Source of the DNA: Chryseobacterium sp. G0162
GTDB taxonomy: Bacteria > Bacteroidota > Bacteroidia > Flavobacteriales > Weeksellaceae
Assembly: GCF_003815715.1 (NCBI RefSeq)
Contig: NZ_CP033922.1
Span: forward strand, 5,008,001 to 5,072,000
Direction: 5' to 3'
DNA length: 64,000 bases
The notes beneath the pieces are model-generated. The model ran no database searches. It had not been told where the DNA came from and saw only the letters and a list, made by a program, of their open reading frames with translations. Shown in pieces: positions 24,416 through 34,160 of this stretch (position 1 is the stretch's first letter; every line of letters starts with the position of its first letter). Both the position numbers and the translations under genes were made by a program.

Positions 24416-26326
24416 CTATTTCTTAATAAACTGCTGCACCTGATCATCCAGTCTTAGAATATAAATTCCTGTAGGAATCCCCTGTACAGAAATATTTTTC
24501 TTATTTCTGAACGGTTCTTTCTCTGTATAGATTACTTTCCCTGAAAGATCGATGATCTGAGCTGTTTTTATCTTTTCAGTTTCCCCATTTACAAAAAGGT
24601 TGTCATACACCGGATTCGGGTATATCTTTAATGTTTTGTCTACAGAAGTGATAAGCTCTGAAGTTGATAAAGTTCCCAGGTTCTGACAATAGTTGGCTGC
24701 GTAAGAATCCCATTCACTGATCGTAAATGTACTATTGGGTTGATTGACCGCATTTTTCCTGTACAATGAAACATTTCCATTGCTATTCGAGGTATATTTA
24801 ATTCCAATCGCATCTATAGTAACAGTTTTGTTATAGGCAAGTTCTACATAATTTTCTCCTCTGAAGGTCATAGCATCGGAAGCTGTTACAAATTTAGCCT
24901 GATCATTGGAATAACAGGATAAAGCAGCTTTGGGATTCAGGATGACAAAAGTTTCATTATTTCCTATTTTACCTTCCAGTTCATAAGTATCTGCATGATA
25001 AAATGTACCTGTAGGGTTTTTAAGGTGTACATTGATCCTGTAATTGTTCAGGTTTACCTCATGTCCGGTTTTATTGACAATTTCCAACGCATTATTGCTG
25101 ACTGTATTATTATTAGTTCCGGAGATATATTTTGTAATTATCAGATCTTTAGCATAAGAATCCGAGGGTATTGTACTAGCGGTCACCGTATTACTAAATG
25201 GAGACTCAAGATATCCTTTATCAAAAGCTTTTACCGTAAAGGTATAAGTGGTAGAGGGATCGAGGTGATCTATACTGATTGAACTTCCTTTGGTAGTTGC
25301 AACAGGTACTTCAGCACCATTCATATATATTTTATACCCTAATATATCAGTATCTGGAGAAGGGGTCCAACTCAAGTTAATAAAATAGGCATTTTGCTGA
25401 GGAGAATTCAGTGCTCCCGGAGCTGTAGGTGCAATAGCATCCGGAGTTTCAGACCAGATCATATCAATCCATTCTGGATGATCAATGAACGGGTTCCTGT
25501 TTTTCTGTATGGCATATACAGCATTATTTCTATCAATTTCTCTCTGCGAGACTGGGTCCATTGCACTCCATTGTTTTAGCATGGCAACATAAGGAAGATC
25601 AATTGCTCTCTCTTCGGTCCCATCTAGCGGACATTGGTCTGTAGTTGGATTTATGGTTGCGGAGGTACTGTATGCTGTATTAAACGAACCTAATTTACCT
25701 TCATATCTTACAGCGAAATACAGTAAAGTTCTCGCTACATCTCCTTTGAACTCATCAATAGGCTCATACACTCGTCCTGCATAAGGATAATTAGGGATTG
25801 CTGCTTTGGATATCTTCGAAGTGTTAGTGAAGGTATAATAATTGGTAGTACCTGCTATACCATAAGGATAGTTATTTCTTAACTGATTGATTCTTGCGTC
25901 TGCAGGAATAATAAAGTTCAAATCTGAATACATGGGATAATCACTGATCTTTGAACTTGTACTGAAAGTACTCTGCGGCATCATATGCTCTCTGTTATAC
26001 CCCATTCCTTCCTGACCAGCTGTTCCGATCAATTGGTCTACCGTATATTCATAAGCATCGGGCCCTGAAGGTATTTCTGAGTAGATATCCAACAGGTAGG
26101 TAGTGTTGGTAGCAGTATGATCGTAATATTTATCAAGATCAGTCTGTCCATACAAAGCTGGGAGGTCTCCATAATGCCAGTTCACATTGTTCGCTGAAAT
26201 AATATCATGAATCTTAGATTTCAGGGCATAACCGGTTAATCCGGCAGTACCATTATAATATCCGGCAGGAGCCTGCGCCGATATATAAGATGAAATCAAA
26301 ATAATAGGAAGTAGAACTTTTTTCAT
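24416..26326 (-). CDS. Secreted endonuclease I with FN3, lamin-tail and T9SS domains
   Basis: 636 residues. After signal peptide MKKVLLPIILISSYISAQ comes an endonuclease I domain (~20-290) with the metal and catalytic block GYNREHMMPQSTF and SDLNFIIPADARINQLRNN. A fibronectin type III module follows (~300-390, ending TFTVKAFDKGYLESPFSNT), then a lamin-tail-like beta domain (~395-555, IVNKTGHEVNLNNYRI), and a type-A T9SS sorting domain (~563-636, LKIYPNPVYDNLFV ... GIYILRL). It should be exported by the Sec and type IX systems and cut extracellular DNA and RNA, for nutrient scavenging or biofilm breakdown. It is its own transcription unit. Confidence 0.93.
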   Translation of the reverse strand: MKKVLLPIILISSYISAQAPAGYYNGTAGLTGYALKSKIHDIISANNVNWHYGDLPALYGQTDLDKYYDHTATNTTYLLDIYSEIPSGPDAYEYTVDQLIGTAGQEGMGYNREHMMPQSTFSTSSKISDYPMYSDLNFIIPADARINQLRNNYPYGIAGTTNYYTFTNTSKISKAAIPNYPYAGRVYEPIDEFKGDVARTLLYFAVRYEGKLGSFNTAYSTSATINPTTDQCPLDGTEERAIDLPYVAMLKQWSAMDPVSQREIDRNNAVYAIQKNRNPFIDHPEWIDMIWSETPDAIAPTAPGALNSPQQNAYFINLSWTPSPDTDILGYKIYMNGAEVPVATTKGSSISIDHLDPSTTYTFTVKAFDKGYLESPFSNTVTASTIPSDSYAKDLIITKYISGTNNNTVSNNALEIVNKTGHEVNLNNYRINVHLKNPTGTFYHADTYELEGKIGNNETFVILNPKAALSCYSNDQAKFVTASDAMTFRGENYVELAYNKTVTIDAIGIKYTSNSNGNVSLYRKNAVNQPNSTFTISEWDSYAANYCQNLGTLSTSELITSVDKTLKIYPNPVYDNLFVNGETEKIKTAQIIDLSGKVIYTEKEPFRNKKNISVQGIPTGIYILRLDDQVQQFIKK

Positions 26327-26490
26327 GCCTTAAAATTGGGCAACTAAATTAGTAAAATAAAATACGTAAAACTTTGAATATTTTATTAAGAAAACATTAA
26401 TTCTTGAAATATAAAAAATTGGAAATTAAAATATTGACATGATATATATTATGGATGTGATAATTTTTTTTAGCATTCCGTCAATTTGGT

Positions 26491-26498
26491 TATCTTTG
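26491..26498 (+). promoter_or_regulatory. -7 element of the acyl-CoA dehydrogenase operon
   Basis: TATCTTTG matches TANNTTTG, 20 bases before the ATG. Confidence 0.5.
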
Positions 26499-26517
26499 GG
26501 AACTAACTATTATCAAT

Positions 26518-27657
26518 ATGAATACAGAGACAATTGACAACATCAAAATGATAGCGGAGACAGCTAGAGAATTTGCAGAGAAGAATATCCGACCGAATAT
26601 TATGGAGTGGGATGAAAGCCAGACTTTTCCAAAAGACTTATTTCACCAGTTGGGAGAAATGGGCTTTATGGGAATTGTAGTTCCTGAGCAGTACGGAGGT
26701 TCCGGTTTAGGCTATCACGAATATGTTACTATCCTGGATGAAATTTCTCAGGTAGACCCGTCTATTGGTCTTTCTGTAGCAGCGCACAACTCTCTTTGTA
26801 CAAATCATATTTATGAGTTTGGAAATGAAGAACAGAGAAATAAATGGCTTCCTCAGTTAGCTTCCGGAAAAGTAATCGGAGCTTGGGGATTAACGGAGCA
26901 TAACACTGGTTCAGACTCAGGAGGAATGTCTACCACTGCAGTGAAAGATGGTGATGACTGGATCATCAGCGGAGCCAAAAACTTTATTACTCACGCTATT
27001 TCAGGTGATATCGCCGTAGTAATGACCAGAACAGGTGAAAAAGGGGCTAAAAATAACTCTACCGCTTTTGTTTTAGAAAAAGGAATGCCTGGATTTACTT
27101 CCGGTAAAAAAGAAAATAAATTAGGAATGCGTGCTTCTGAAACCGCAGAATTAATTTTTGATAACGTACGTGTGCCGGATTCTCATCGTTTAGGTGAAGT
27201 AGGTGAAGGTTTCAAACAGGCTATGAAAATTCTTGACGGAGGTAGAATTTCGATCGCTGCATTAAGTTTAGGAACAGCAAGAGGTGCTTACAAAGCGGCT
27301 TTAAAATATGCTAAAGAAAGACATCAGTTTGGAAAATCAATTTCTGAATTCCAGGCCATCAATTTTATGTTGGCTGATATGGCTACGGAAATTGATGCTG
27401 CAGAGCTTTTGATCCAAAGAGCAGCAACATTGAAAAATGCTAAACAGAAAATGACAAAAGAAGGAGCTATGGCAAAATTATATGCTTCTGAAGCTTGTGT
27501 AAGAATTGCTAATAATGGTGTTCAGATCTTTGGAGGGTACGGATATACAAAGGACTTCCCTGCTGAAAAATTCTACAGAGACTCTAAGCTTTGTACCATT
27601 GGTGAAGGAACTTCTGAAATCCAGAGATTGGTCATCGGAAGAGATATTACAAAATAA
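26518..27657 (+). CDS. Acyl-CoA dehydrogenase
   Basis: 379 residues, the standard length. Family blocks are all present: the FAD-contact region AWGLTEHNTGSDSGGM, LGMRASETAELIFDNVRVP, the RISIAALSLGTARGAY helix, QIFGGYGYTKDFPAEKFYRD, and the catalytic base E363 in GEGTSEIQRLVIGR. It oxidises an acyl-CoA to the 2-enoyl-CoA, passing electrons to ETF. Short-chain or branched-chain substrates (as in SCAD or isobutyryl-CoA enzymes) are most likely from the pattern, but cannot be fixed. A DinB-like gene follows 17 bases later, probably in the same operon. Confidence 0.95.
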   Translation: MNTETIDNIKMIAETAREFAEKNIRPNIMEWDESQTFPKDLFHQLGEMGFMGIVVPEQYGGSGLGYHEYVTILDEISQVDPSIGLSVAAHNSLCTNHIYEFGNEEQRNKWLPQLASGKVIGAWGLTEHNTGSDSGGMSTTAVKDGDDWIISGAKNFITHAISGDIAVVMTRTGEKGAKNNSTAFVLEKGMPGFTSGKKENKLGMRASETAELIFDNVRVPDSHRLGEVGEGFKQAMKILDGGRISIAALSLGTARGAYKAALKYAKERHQFGKSISEFQAINFMLADMATEIDAAELLIQRAATLKNAKQKMTKEGAMAKLYASEACVRIANNGVQIFGGYGYTKDFPAEKFYRDSKLCTIGEGTSEIQRLVIGRDITK

Positions 27658-27674
27658 TTTTAACCCTCATACAA

Positions 27675-28172
27675 ATGATTAAACAGGCACTTTTAGGTGA
27701 GTTTCTGCACGAAGCTGAAAACACCAGAAAAATTTTGAAAGCAATCCCTGACAGCGCTTTAGACTGGAAACCATCTGAAAAAAACTGGACAACCGGTCAG
27801 CTGGCCTCTCATATTGCAGAAGTTTACAACTGGTACAACCCAACCTTTAATCAGGATGTCTTTGACATGGGTAAATATCAGTATGATAAAGGTGATATTT
27901 CCAAAGCTGAAAATATTGTAGCAAAATTTGAAGAAAATGTAGCTAAAGCACAAAAGGTTTTGGAAAACTCTGATGAAAGCACTTATTTTAATGATTGGAA
28001 AATGGAAGTGAACGGAAACGCAATTTTTCCCGCTTCTCCAAGAGTTCAGGTAGTAAGAGGTTTTCTTTATAATCATTTGTACCATCACAGAGGTGAGTTG
28101 GTTGTTTATTTAAGGTCAACCGGAAATAAAGTTCCTGGACTTTATGGTCCCACTGCTGATGATGTGAGATAA
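27675..28172 (+). CDS. DinB family putative metal-dependent protein
   Basis: 165 residues forming a DinB/YfiT-like four-helix bundle. The expected histidines appear in GQLASHIAEVYNWY (first ligand) and YNHLYHHRGELVVYL (second and third). The motif between, RVQVVRGFLYNHLYHH, is characteristic of the DinB superfamily. These proteins bind a metal and often catalyse thiol transfer, but this subfamily has no known reaction. It sits 17 bases behind the acyl-CoA dehydrogenase, suggesting shared transcription. A strong hairpin terminator follows. Confidence 0.85.
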   Translation: MIKQALLGEFLHEAENTRKILKAIPDSALDWKPSEKNWTTGQLASHIAEVYNWYNPTFNQDVFDMGKYQYDKGDISKAENIVAKFEENVAKAQKVLENSDESTYFNDWKMEVNGNAIFPASPRVQVVRGFLYNHLYHHRGELVVYLRSTGNKVPGLYGPTADDVR

Positions 28173-28195
28173 CCGATAATTATTATAATTAATAA

Positions 28196-28230
28196 AAAAT
28201 GACATGCATAATTGATGCATGTCATTTTTT
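28196..28230 (+). terminator. Terminator after the DinB gene
   Basis: Perfect stem AAAAATGACATGCAT / ATGCATGTCATTTTT around a short AATTG loop. Confidence 0.85.
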
Positions 28231-28376
28231 CATTTTGAGACATTATTGTTTTACGTATATTCAATGTATTGCATAATATACTGAACGAATGTTCTAAAAT
28301 TTTCTTAAAAATTTTTGTTTTTCGTAATATAATTTTTATTAATTTCGATATACCATAATAAAAACAAATATTTAAT

Positions 28377-31310
28377 ATGAAAAGACAATTAACCCTACTT
28401 GGGATGCTTCTCATTACAGGAGTTTCATTCGCACAGACTGACCGCCTTTGGTCTCAAGAAGTTTCAAAAACATCCTCAGGGATTTTTGAAAACAAATCCG
28501 GAATCCGAAGTCCTAAATTATTCAGCTTGAATATTAATGGATTGAAAAATGCTTTAGCAAAAGCTCCGAAGAGATTGGCTGTCGGCGAAAAATCAGAAGT
28601 CATCATTTCATTTCCGAATTCTGATGGAAGAATGGAAAACTTTAAAGTAAAAGAAAATTCCAACTTCACTCCCGAATTAGCAGCCAAATACCCAGACATT
28701 AAATCTTATGTAGGCCAGGGACTTGAAGATCCTAACTCAACAGTGTATTTCAGTGTTTCTTCATTAGGACTATCATCCATGGAAATCTATGGTGATAAAT
28801 CAGCAGTCTTCATTGAGCCTTATGCTAAAGATCTTTCTACGTACGTTGTTTACAAAAAAACTGACAAAAATGATGATCTTAGTAAATTTGAATGTACGGT
28901 AATAGATGTTGCTAAAAAAGGAGTATCCAATGCAAGTGTTGCAGCAAGACCTAACGCTGACGACGCAAAATTAAGAACATTCAGATTAGCGTTATCTTGT
29001 ACAGGAGAATACACTGCTTATTTTGGTGGAACAAAAGCTCAGGCTTTAGCTGCTATGAATAACACAATGACTCGTGTAAACGGTGTTTTTGAAAAAGATT
29101 TCGCAGCAAGAATGGTTCTTATTGCGAACAATGATGCTGTAATTTATACCAATGCTTCTACAGATCCTTATTCTGCAGCATCCGGAATGAGCAGCTGGAA
29201 CTCCCAACTACAAAGTACCCTGACATCTGTTATTGGAGAAGCCAATTATGATATCGGCCACTTATTCGGAGCTACCGGTGGTGGTGGAAACGCAGGATGC
29301 ATAGGATGTATCTGTACCAATGGTTCAAAAGGAAGCGGTTATACTTCCCCTGCAGATGCCATTCCATCGGGAGACAACTTTGATATCGATTATGTAGCTC
29401 ATGAAATGGGGCATCAGTTCGGTGGAAATCATACTTTCTCAATGAGCAATGAAGGAACGGGTGCTAATATGGAGCCAGGATCAGGGTCAACAATCATGGG
29501 ATATGCCGGAATTACCAGCCAGGATGTTCAGCCTCACTCTGACGCATTTTTCCACGCGATAAGCATTCAACAGATCACCAATAATATTAAAGCTAAAACC
29601 TGTTCAGTCAATACAAATACAGGAAACTCTATTCCAACAGCCAATGCAGGTTTAGATTATACCATTCCAAAAGGAACTCCATTTGTACTGACCGGAACCG
29701 GAACTGATGCAGATGGAGATTCGTTAACCTATATCTGGGAACAAATGGATAATGCATCCTCTTCTCAAACCGGAGCTAGCTCTGCAGCCAGTGCAACAAA
29801 AGCATCAGGACCTAATTTCAGATCATGGGCACCTACAACCGTTCCTACTAGATATTTCCCAAGAATGGCCTCTATTCTAACTGGAGCTACAACTACTGCA
29901 GGTACCGAAATTACCGTGGAAGCACTTTCTTCTGTAGCCAGAACATTAAATTTCAGGTTTACTGTTCGTGACAACAAGGCCGGAGGTTCTGGAAACAATT
30001 CAGATGATGCTGTAATTACAGTGAACAGTACTGCAGGACCTTTTGCTGTTACTTCTCAGAATTCAGCAATTACTTATACAGGGGGAAGCTCACAAACCGT
30101 AACATGGGATGTAGCAGGAACTACAGCAAATGGAGTAAACACTGCCAATGTGGATATTCTTTGGTCTACAGATAGCGGAAATACGTGGACTACCCTATTA
30201 TCTGCAACGCCTAATGATGGTTCACAAGCTGTAACCATTCCTAATACATCTACTACTACAGGAAGACTTATGGTAAAAGGCTCCAATCACATTTTCTTTG
30301 ATGTAAATAACGCAAATATTACTGTAAATGCAGGATCCGGAACACCTGATACGATTGCTCCTACGGCACCAACCCTTGCGGCTTCAGGAACTACTTCTAC
30401 AAGTACAAATCTTTCCTGGTCAGGAGCTACGGACAATGTAGGAGTGACAGGATACGATGTGTATTTGGGAGCTTCGTTAATCGGTTCTACAGCTTCCACT
30501 ACTTATACTGTGACAAGTTTAACTCCATCTACTACTTATAGCTTCTCCGTGAAAGCAAAAGATGCAGCAGGTAATGCATCATCTTCAAGTAATACAGTGA
30601 ACGTTACAACACTTGCTGGTGGAGGAAATGTAACTTACTGTTCAGCTTCAGCATCCAATACCGCTGATGAAAGAATCGGTAAAGTACAATTCGGGACTAT
30701 CAACAATACTTCAACGGGAACAGCAGGATATGAAGACTTTACCTCTATCTCTACCAATGTAACGAGAGGAACTGCCTATACGCTTTCTATCACTCCGTTT
30801 TGGGCTTCTACTAAGTACAATGAAGCTTATGCTGTTTATATTGATTATAACGGAAACGGAAGTTTTGCAGACAGTGGCGAACTTGTTTGGTCTAAAGCAG
30901 GTTCTACAACAAGTCCGGTTACAGGATCAGTAACTATCCCTTCAACAGCAACTCTTGGTTCTACAAGAATGAGAGTGATGATGAAATATAGTTCAATTCC
31001 TACTTCATCTTGTGAGGCTTATACTTACGGACAAGTTGAAGATTATACAGTTAATATTGTTTCTTCAGGAAGAGGAGAGCTTTCCAATACGAAAGATCTG
31101 ATTACAGATATTAAATTATACCCTAACCCGGTAAAAGATATCATGTATATCTCCAATACAACTTCTGAAGATTACAAAATCTTTGACATGGGTGGAAAAG
31201 TAGTTGACTCAGGAAAACTTCAGAGAGGATCTGTGAATGTAAGCAATTTGATTAAAGGAGCTTATATGATCCAAATTGGAGAAATTTCTAAACGATTTGT
31301 TAAAAACTAA
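28377..31310 (+). CDS. Secreted reprolysin-type metalloprotease, large paralogue
   Basis: 977 residues with signal peptide MKRQLTLLGMLLITGVSFAQ. A long pro-region (to ~195) precedes the catalytic domain, whose zinc site HEMGHQFGGNH begins at H342 (HExxHxxGxxH). After ~415 comes a PKD/cadherin-like Ca-binding segment (TIPKGTPFVLTGTGTDADGDSLTYIWEQ). Then there is an FN3 module (~660-745), a GEVED beta domain (~750-895) and a type-A T9SS sorting domain (~910-977, KLYPNPVKDIMYIS). It should be secreted by the type IX system as an extracellular protease. It is duplicated in tandem downstream, where the FN3 and GEVED modules are missing. Confidence 0.93.
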   Translation: MKRQLTLLGMLLITGVSFAQTDRLWSQEVSKTSSGIFENKSGIRSPKLFSLNINGLKNALAKAPKRLAVGEKSEVIISFPNSDGRMENFKVKENSNFTPELAAKYPDIKSYVGQGLEDPNSTVYFSVSSLGLSSMEIYGDKSAVFIEPYAKDLSTYVVYKKTDKNDDLSKFECTVIDVAKKGVSNASVAARPNADDAKLRTFRLALSCTGEYTAYFGGTKAQALAAMNNTMTRVNGVFEKDFAARMVLIANNDAVIYTNASTDPYSAASGMSSWNSQLQSTLTSVIGEANYDIGHLFGATGGGGNAGCIGCICTNGSKGSGYTSPADAIPSGDNFDIDYVAHEMGHQFGGNHTFSMSNEGTGANMEPGSGSTIMGYAGITSQDVQPHSDAFFHAISIQQITNNIKAKTCSVNTNTGNSIPTANAGLDYTIPKGTPFVLTGTGTDADGDSLTYIWEQMDNASSSQTGASSAASATKASGPNFRSWAPTTVPTRYFPRMASILTGATTTAGTEITVEALSSVARTLNFRFTVRDNKAGGSGNNSDDAVITVNSTAGPFAVTSQNSAITYTGGSSQTVTWDVAGTTANGVNTANVDILWSTDSGNTWTTLLSATPNDGSQAVTIPNTSTTTGRLMVKGSNHIFFDVNNANITVNAGSGTPDTIAPTAPTLAASGTTSTSTNLSWSGATDNVGVTGYDVYLGASLIGSTASTTYTVTSLTPSTTYSFSVKAKDAAGNASSSSNTVNVTTLAGGGNVTYCSASASNTADERIGKVQFGTINNTSTGTAGYEDFTSISTNVTRGTAYTLSITPFWASTKYNEAYAVYIDYNGNGSFADSGELVWSKAGSTTSPVTGSVTIPSTATLGSTRMRVMMKYSSIPTSSCEAYTYGQVEDYTVNIVSSGRGELSNTKDLITDIKLYPNPVKDIMYISNTTSEDYKIFDMGGKVVDSGKLQRGSVNVSNLIKGAYMIQIGEISKRFVKN

Positions 31311-31336
31311 TCACCACAAAAATTTTAAACGATGTG

Positions 31337-31366
31337 AAACTGCTCTACTATAGAGCAGTTTTTTTA
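31337..31366 (+). terminator. Terminator after the large metalloprotease gene
   Basis: Perfect stem AAACTGCTCTA / TAGAGCAGTTT with a three-base loop and T run. Confidence 0.88.
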
Positions 31367-31488
31367 TTTACTTACATTCAATGAGTTGTATTTTTTATCC
31401 AATTATTATTTTAAATTATTCTAAAGAAAAATAATATTTTAATAATATTTTCAGTAGTTTTGAATGATATAAAAGAATTCACGGCAAC

Positions 31489-33720
31489 ATGAAAAAACAA
31501 TTATTAATGATGGGGATGCTGGCATTATCTGGCGTTTCTTTTGCACAAACGGATCGTGTATGGTCCAGAAAAGCTCAACAAAGCTCGTCTTCAGTCTTAG
31601 AAAATATGAAAAGTATTGATGATCCAAGAATTTTTCATCTGGACATTAATGGATTGAAAAGTGCGTTGACAAGAACACCCAAAAGAGCAACGGAAAAATC
31701 ATCGGTTATTATTTCTCTTCCCAATTCATCGGGAAAGATGGAGCGCTTTACAGTAAAAGAAAATTCAAATCTTGATCCTGAACTGGCTGCTCAATACCCG
31801 GATATTAAGTCTTATATCGGCCAGGGAGTAGAAGATAAAACTTCAACAGTTTATTTCAGTATTTCTCCTTTAGGTTTGTCTTCTATGGAAATTTATGGTG
31901 ATAAATCAGCTGTTTTTATTGAGCCTTATACCAAAGACCTTTCTACTTATGCTGTTTATAAACGTTCTGACAGAAAGAATGATCTGAATGATTTTGAATG
32001 TAAAGTACTGGAATCAGCTCAAAAAGGAACTTCTCATGTGAACACCGCTAAAAATGCTGACGATGCTGTTCTAAGAACATATAGGCTTGCATTATCCTGT
32101 ACGGGAGAATATGCAACTTATTTTGGGGGAACAAAAGCTCAGGCGCTGGCAGCCATGAATAATACATTAACTCGTGTGAATGGTATTTTTGAAAATGACT
32201 TTGCCGCAAGAATGGTCTTGATTCCTAATAATGATTCTATAATTTATACTGATGCGAATACTGATCCTTTTTCACCATCCGATAAAATGAACAAATGGAA
32301 TTTTGAACTTATGAATGATTTAAATTCAAAAATAGGGAATGCTAATTTTGATATTGGTCATTTATTTGGTGCTACTGGTGGAGGTGGAAATGCAGGATGT
32401 ATTGGCTGTATATGCAGTGATGATATGTCTACCTATAATTATATGGGAACTACTTATCCTGAAAATTATAAAGGAAGTGGCTACACCTCTCCTTCTAACG
32501 GTATTCCTTCAGGTGATACTTTTGACATTGATTTTGTAGCTCATGAAATGGGACACCAGTTTGGGGGGAATCATACATTTTCATATACTACACAGGTTGG
32601 GCTACAGCCTGTAGAACCAGGTTCAGGATCTACTATTATGGGATATGCGGGAGTTTCACCCTATAATGTACAACAAAATTCAAATCCTTTTTTCCATGCC
32701 CGAAGTATTGAACAGATAACCAATACCATTAAAGCAACAACCTGCTCTGTGAATACTCCTACAGGAAATTCAATTCCTACGGCCAATGCAGGAGCAGACT
32801 ATACCATTCCTAAAAGTACACCATTTGTACTGACAGGTTCAGGAACTGATGTTGATGGAGATTCACTTACCTATATCTGGGAACAGATGGACAATGGAAC
32901 CTCTTCCCAAACAGGAAGTAATTCTGTAGCTACAGCTACTAAAACTGCGGGACCAACATTCAGATCATGGGTACCTACAGCTTCACCAATAAGATATTTC
33001 CCTAAAATGGCTAGTATTCTAAAAGGATCAACAGAAACCCGGGGAGAAGAAATAAGAGTTGAAGCTCTATCTTCAGTTTCAAGAGATCTAAACTTCAGAT
33101 TTACAGTTAGGGATAATAAATTAGGTGGTGCAGGAAACAATTCTGATGATGCTAAAATAACGGTTAATGCTCTTGCTGGACCATTCCTTATTACGTCTCA
33201 GAATGATGCTGTATCTTATGTAGGAGGAACTTCCCAAACAGTGACTTGGGATGTAGCTGGAACAACTTCCAATAATATCAATACTGCCAACGTGGATATT
33301 CTTTGGTCTACCGATAATGGAGATACCTGGACTACTCTATTAGCGGCTACTCCTAATGATGGTTCGGAAGCTGTCCTGATTCCTGATGTTGCTACCAATT
33401 CAGGAAGAATTATGGTAAAAGGAAGCAACCATATCTTCTTTGATGTGAATAATGCTAATATTTCTGTAACTACTAGTGAGCTGTCTACATCGGAAACTCA
33501 ATTGAAAGGCTCTACAGAAATTAAATTGTATCCAAATCCGGTGAAGGATATCTTAACCCTTTCAAACACAGGATCAGAAAGATTTAAAATCTATGATATG
33601 TCCGGAAAGCTTGTTATTGAAGGCTCTCTTCAAAACGGAACGGTGAATGTAAGCAGGCTGGTAAAAGGAAATTATGTAATCCAGATTGAAAAATTCTCCA
33701 AAATGTTCATTAAAAACTAA
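31489..33720 (+). CDS. Secreted reprolysin-type metalloprotease, short paralogue
   Basis: 743 residues with signal peptide MKKQLLMMGMLALSGVSFAQ. It matches the upstream protease through the pro-region, the catalytic domain (zinc motif HEMGHQFGGNH from H352) and the Ca-binding-like segment (DVDGDSLTYIWEQMDN). It then goes straight to a type-A T9SS sorting domain (KLYPNPVKDILTLS). It lacks the FN3 and GEVED modules and has about 15 extra residues before the zinc helix. It should be exported like its neighbour but with a different set of binding surfaces. Its own terminator and 178 bases of upstream spacing suggest separate transcription. Confidence 0.93.
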   Translation: MKKQLLMMGMLALSGVSFAQTDRVWSRKAQQSSSSVLENMKSIDDPRIFHLDINGLKSALTRTPKRATEKSSVIISLPNSSGKMERFTVKENSNLDPELAAQYPDIKSYIGQGVEDKTSTVYFSISPLGLSSMEIYGDKSAVFIEPYTKDLSTYAVYKRSDRKNDLNDFECKVLESAQKGTSHVNTAKNADDAVLRTYRLALSCTGEYATYFGGTKAQALAAMNNTLTRVNGIFENDFAARMVLIPNNDSIIYTDANTDPFSPSDKMNKWNFELMNDLNSKIGNANFDIGHLFGATGGGGNAGCIGCICSDDMSTYNYMGTTYPENYKGSGYTSPSNGIPSGDTFDIDFVAHEMGHQFGGNHTFSYTTQVGLQPVEPGSGSTIMGYAGVSPYNVQQNSNPFFHARSIEQITNTIKATTCSVNTPTGNSIPTANAGADYTIPKSTPFVLTGSGTDVDGDSLTYIWEQMDNGTSSQTGSNSVATATKTAGPTFRSWVPTASPIRYFPKMASILKGSTETRGEEIRVEALSSVSRDLNFRFTVRDNKLGGAGNNSDDAKITVNALAGPFLITSQNDAVSYVGGTSQTVTWDVAGTTSNNINTANVDILWSTDNGDTWTTLLAATPNDGSEAVLIPDVATNSGRIMVKGSNHIFFDVNNANISVTTSELSTSETQLKGSTEIKLYPNPVKDILTLSNTGSERFKIYDMSGKLVIEGSLQNGTVNVSRLVKGNYVIQIEKFSKMFIKN

Positions 33721-33741
33721 ATCCAATTCAAATATAAATTG

Positions 33742-33769
33742 AAAAGACTGCTCTAAGAGTAGTCTTTTT
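33742..33769 (+). terminator. Terminator after the short metalloprotease gene
   Basis: Stem AAAGACT-G-CTCT / GAG-T-AGTCTTT with a small mismatch, followed by a short T tract. Confidence 0.75.
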
Positions 33770-33771
33770 CA

Positions 33772-34160
33772 TTTGATCCCTGCACCAACTTTCAATACAT
33801 TATCATTTAAAAGACTAATATTTATTGAATTAATTACAATAATCATGTTTTATTAAAAATAATATTACATATAATTATATTTTTAGTTAAATTTATCACT
33901 CAATATTATTCTTTTATTGTACCGTTATCCGTTTGTATTTAGGGGAAGCTTTTCAAGCGCTTTTTTAACAATAAATCTTGCTCTATTCTTTGAGTTCTTT
34001 TTTCAATGTGAGAAACTTATTCATCCTATTGAAAGTCAAACATTTTTATGTTTAAGAAAAACTGTACAGATGTAAAAGATAATCTTCTATACCTAAGCTT
34101 GGCATTGGTCTGCATCCCTGAAAATACCTATTTAATTTTCACATAATTTAATTTTTTTAT
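33772..34160. other. AT-rich intergenic region upstream of the TNT-like gene
   Basis: About 390 bases with no open frame of interest and no RNA gene that I recognise. TTGGCATTGGTCTGCATC near 34100 resembles a -24/-12 promoter but the spacing is nine rather than ten, so I do not call it. The leader just before the ATG is A/T only. Confidence 0.4.

Noticed and set aside
28142..28414. 90-aa reverse frame at the start of the large metalloprotease gene
   Set aside because: It overlaps the DinB terminator and the protease start codon and looks like a shadow frame.
34095..34115. TTGGCATTGGTCTGCATC as a sigma-54 promoter for the TNT-like gene
   Set aside because: Nine bases, not ten, lie between GG and GC. 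Sigma-54 needs the exact spacing.
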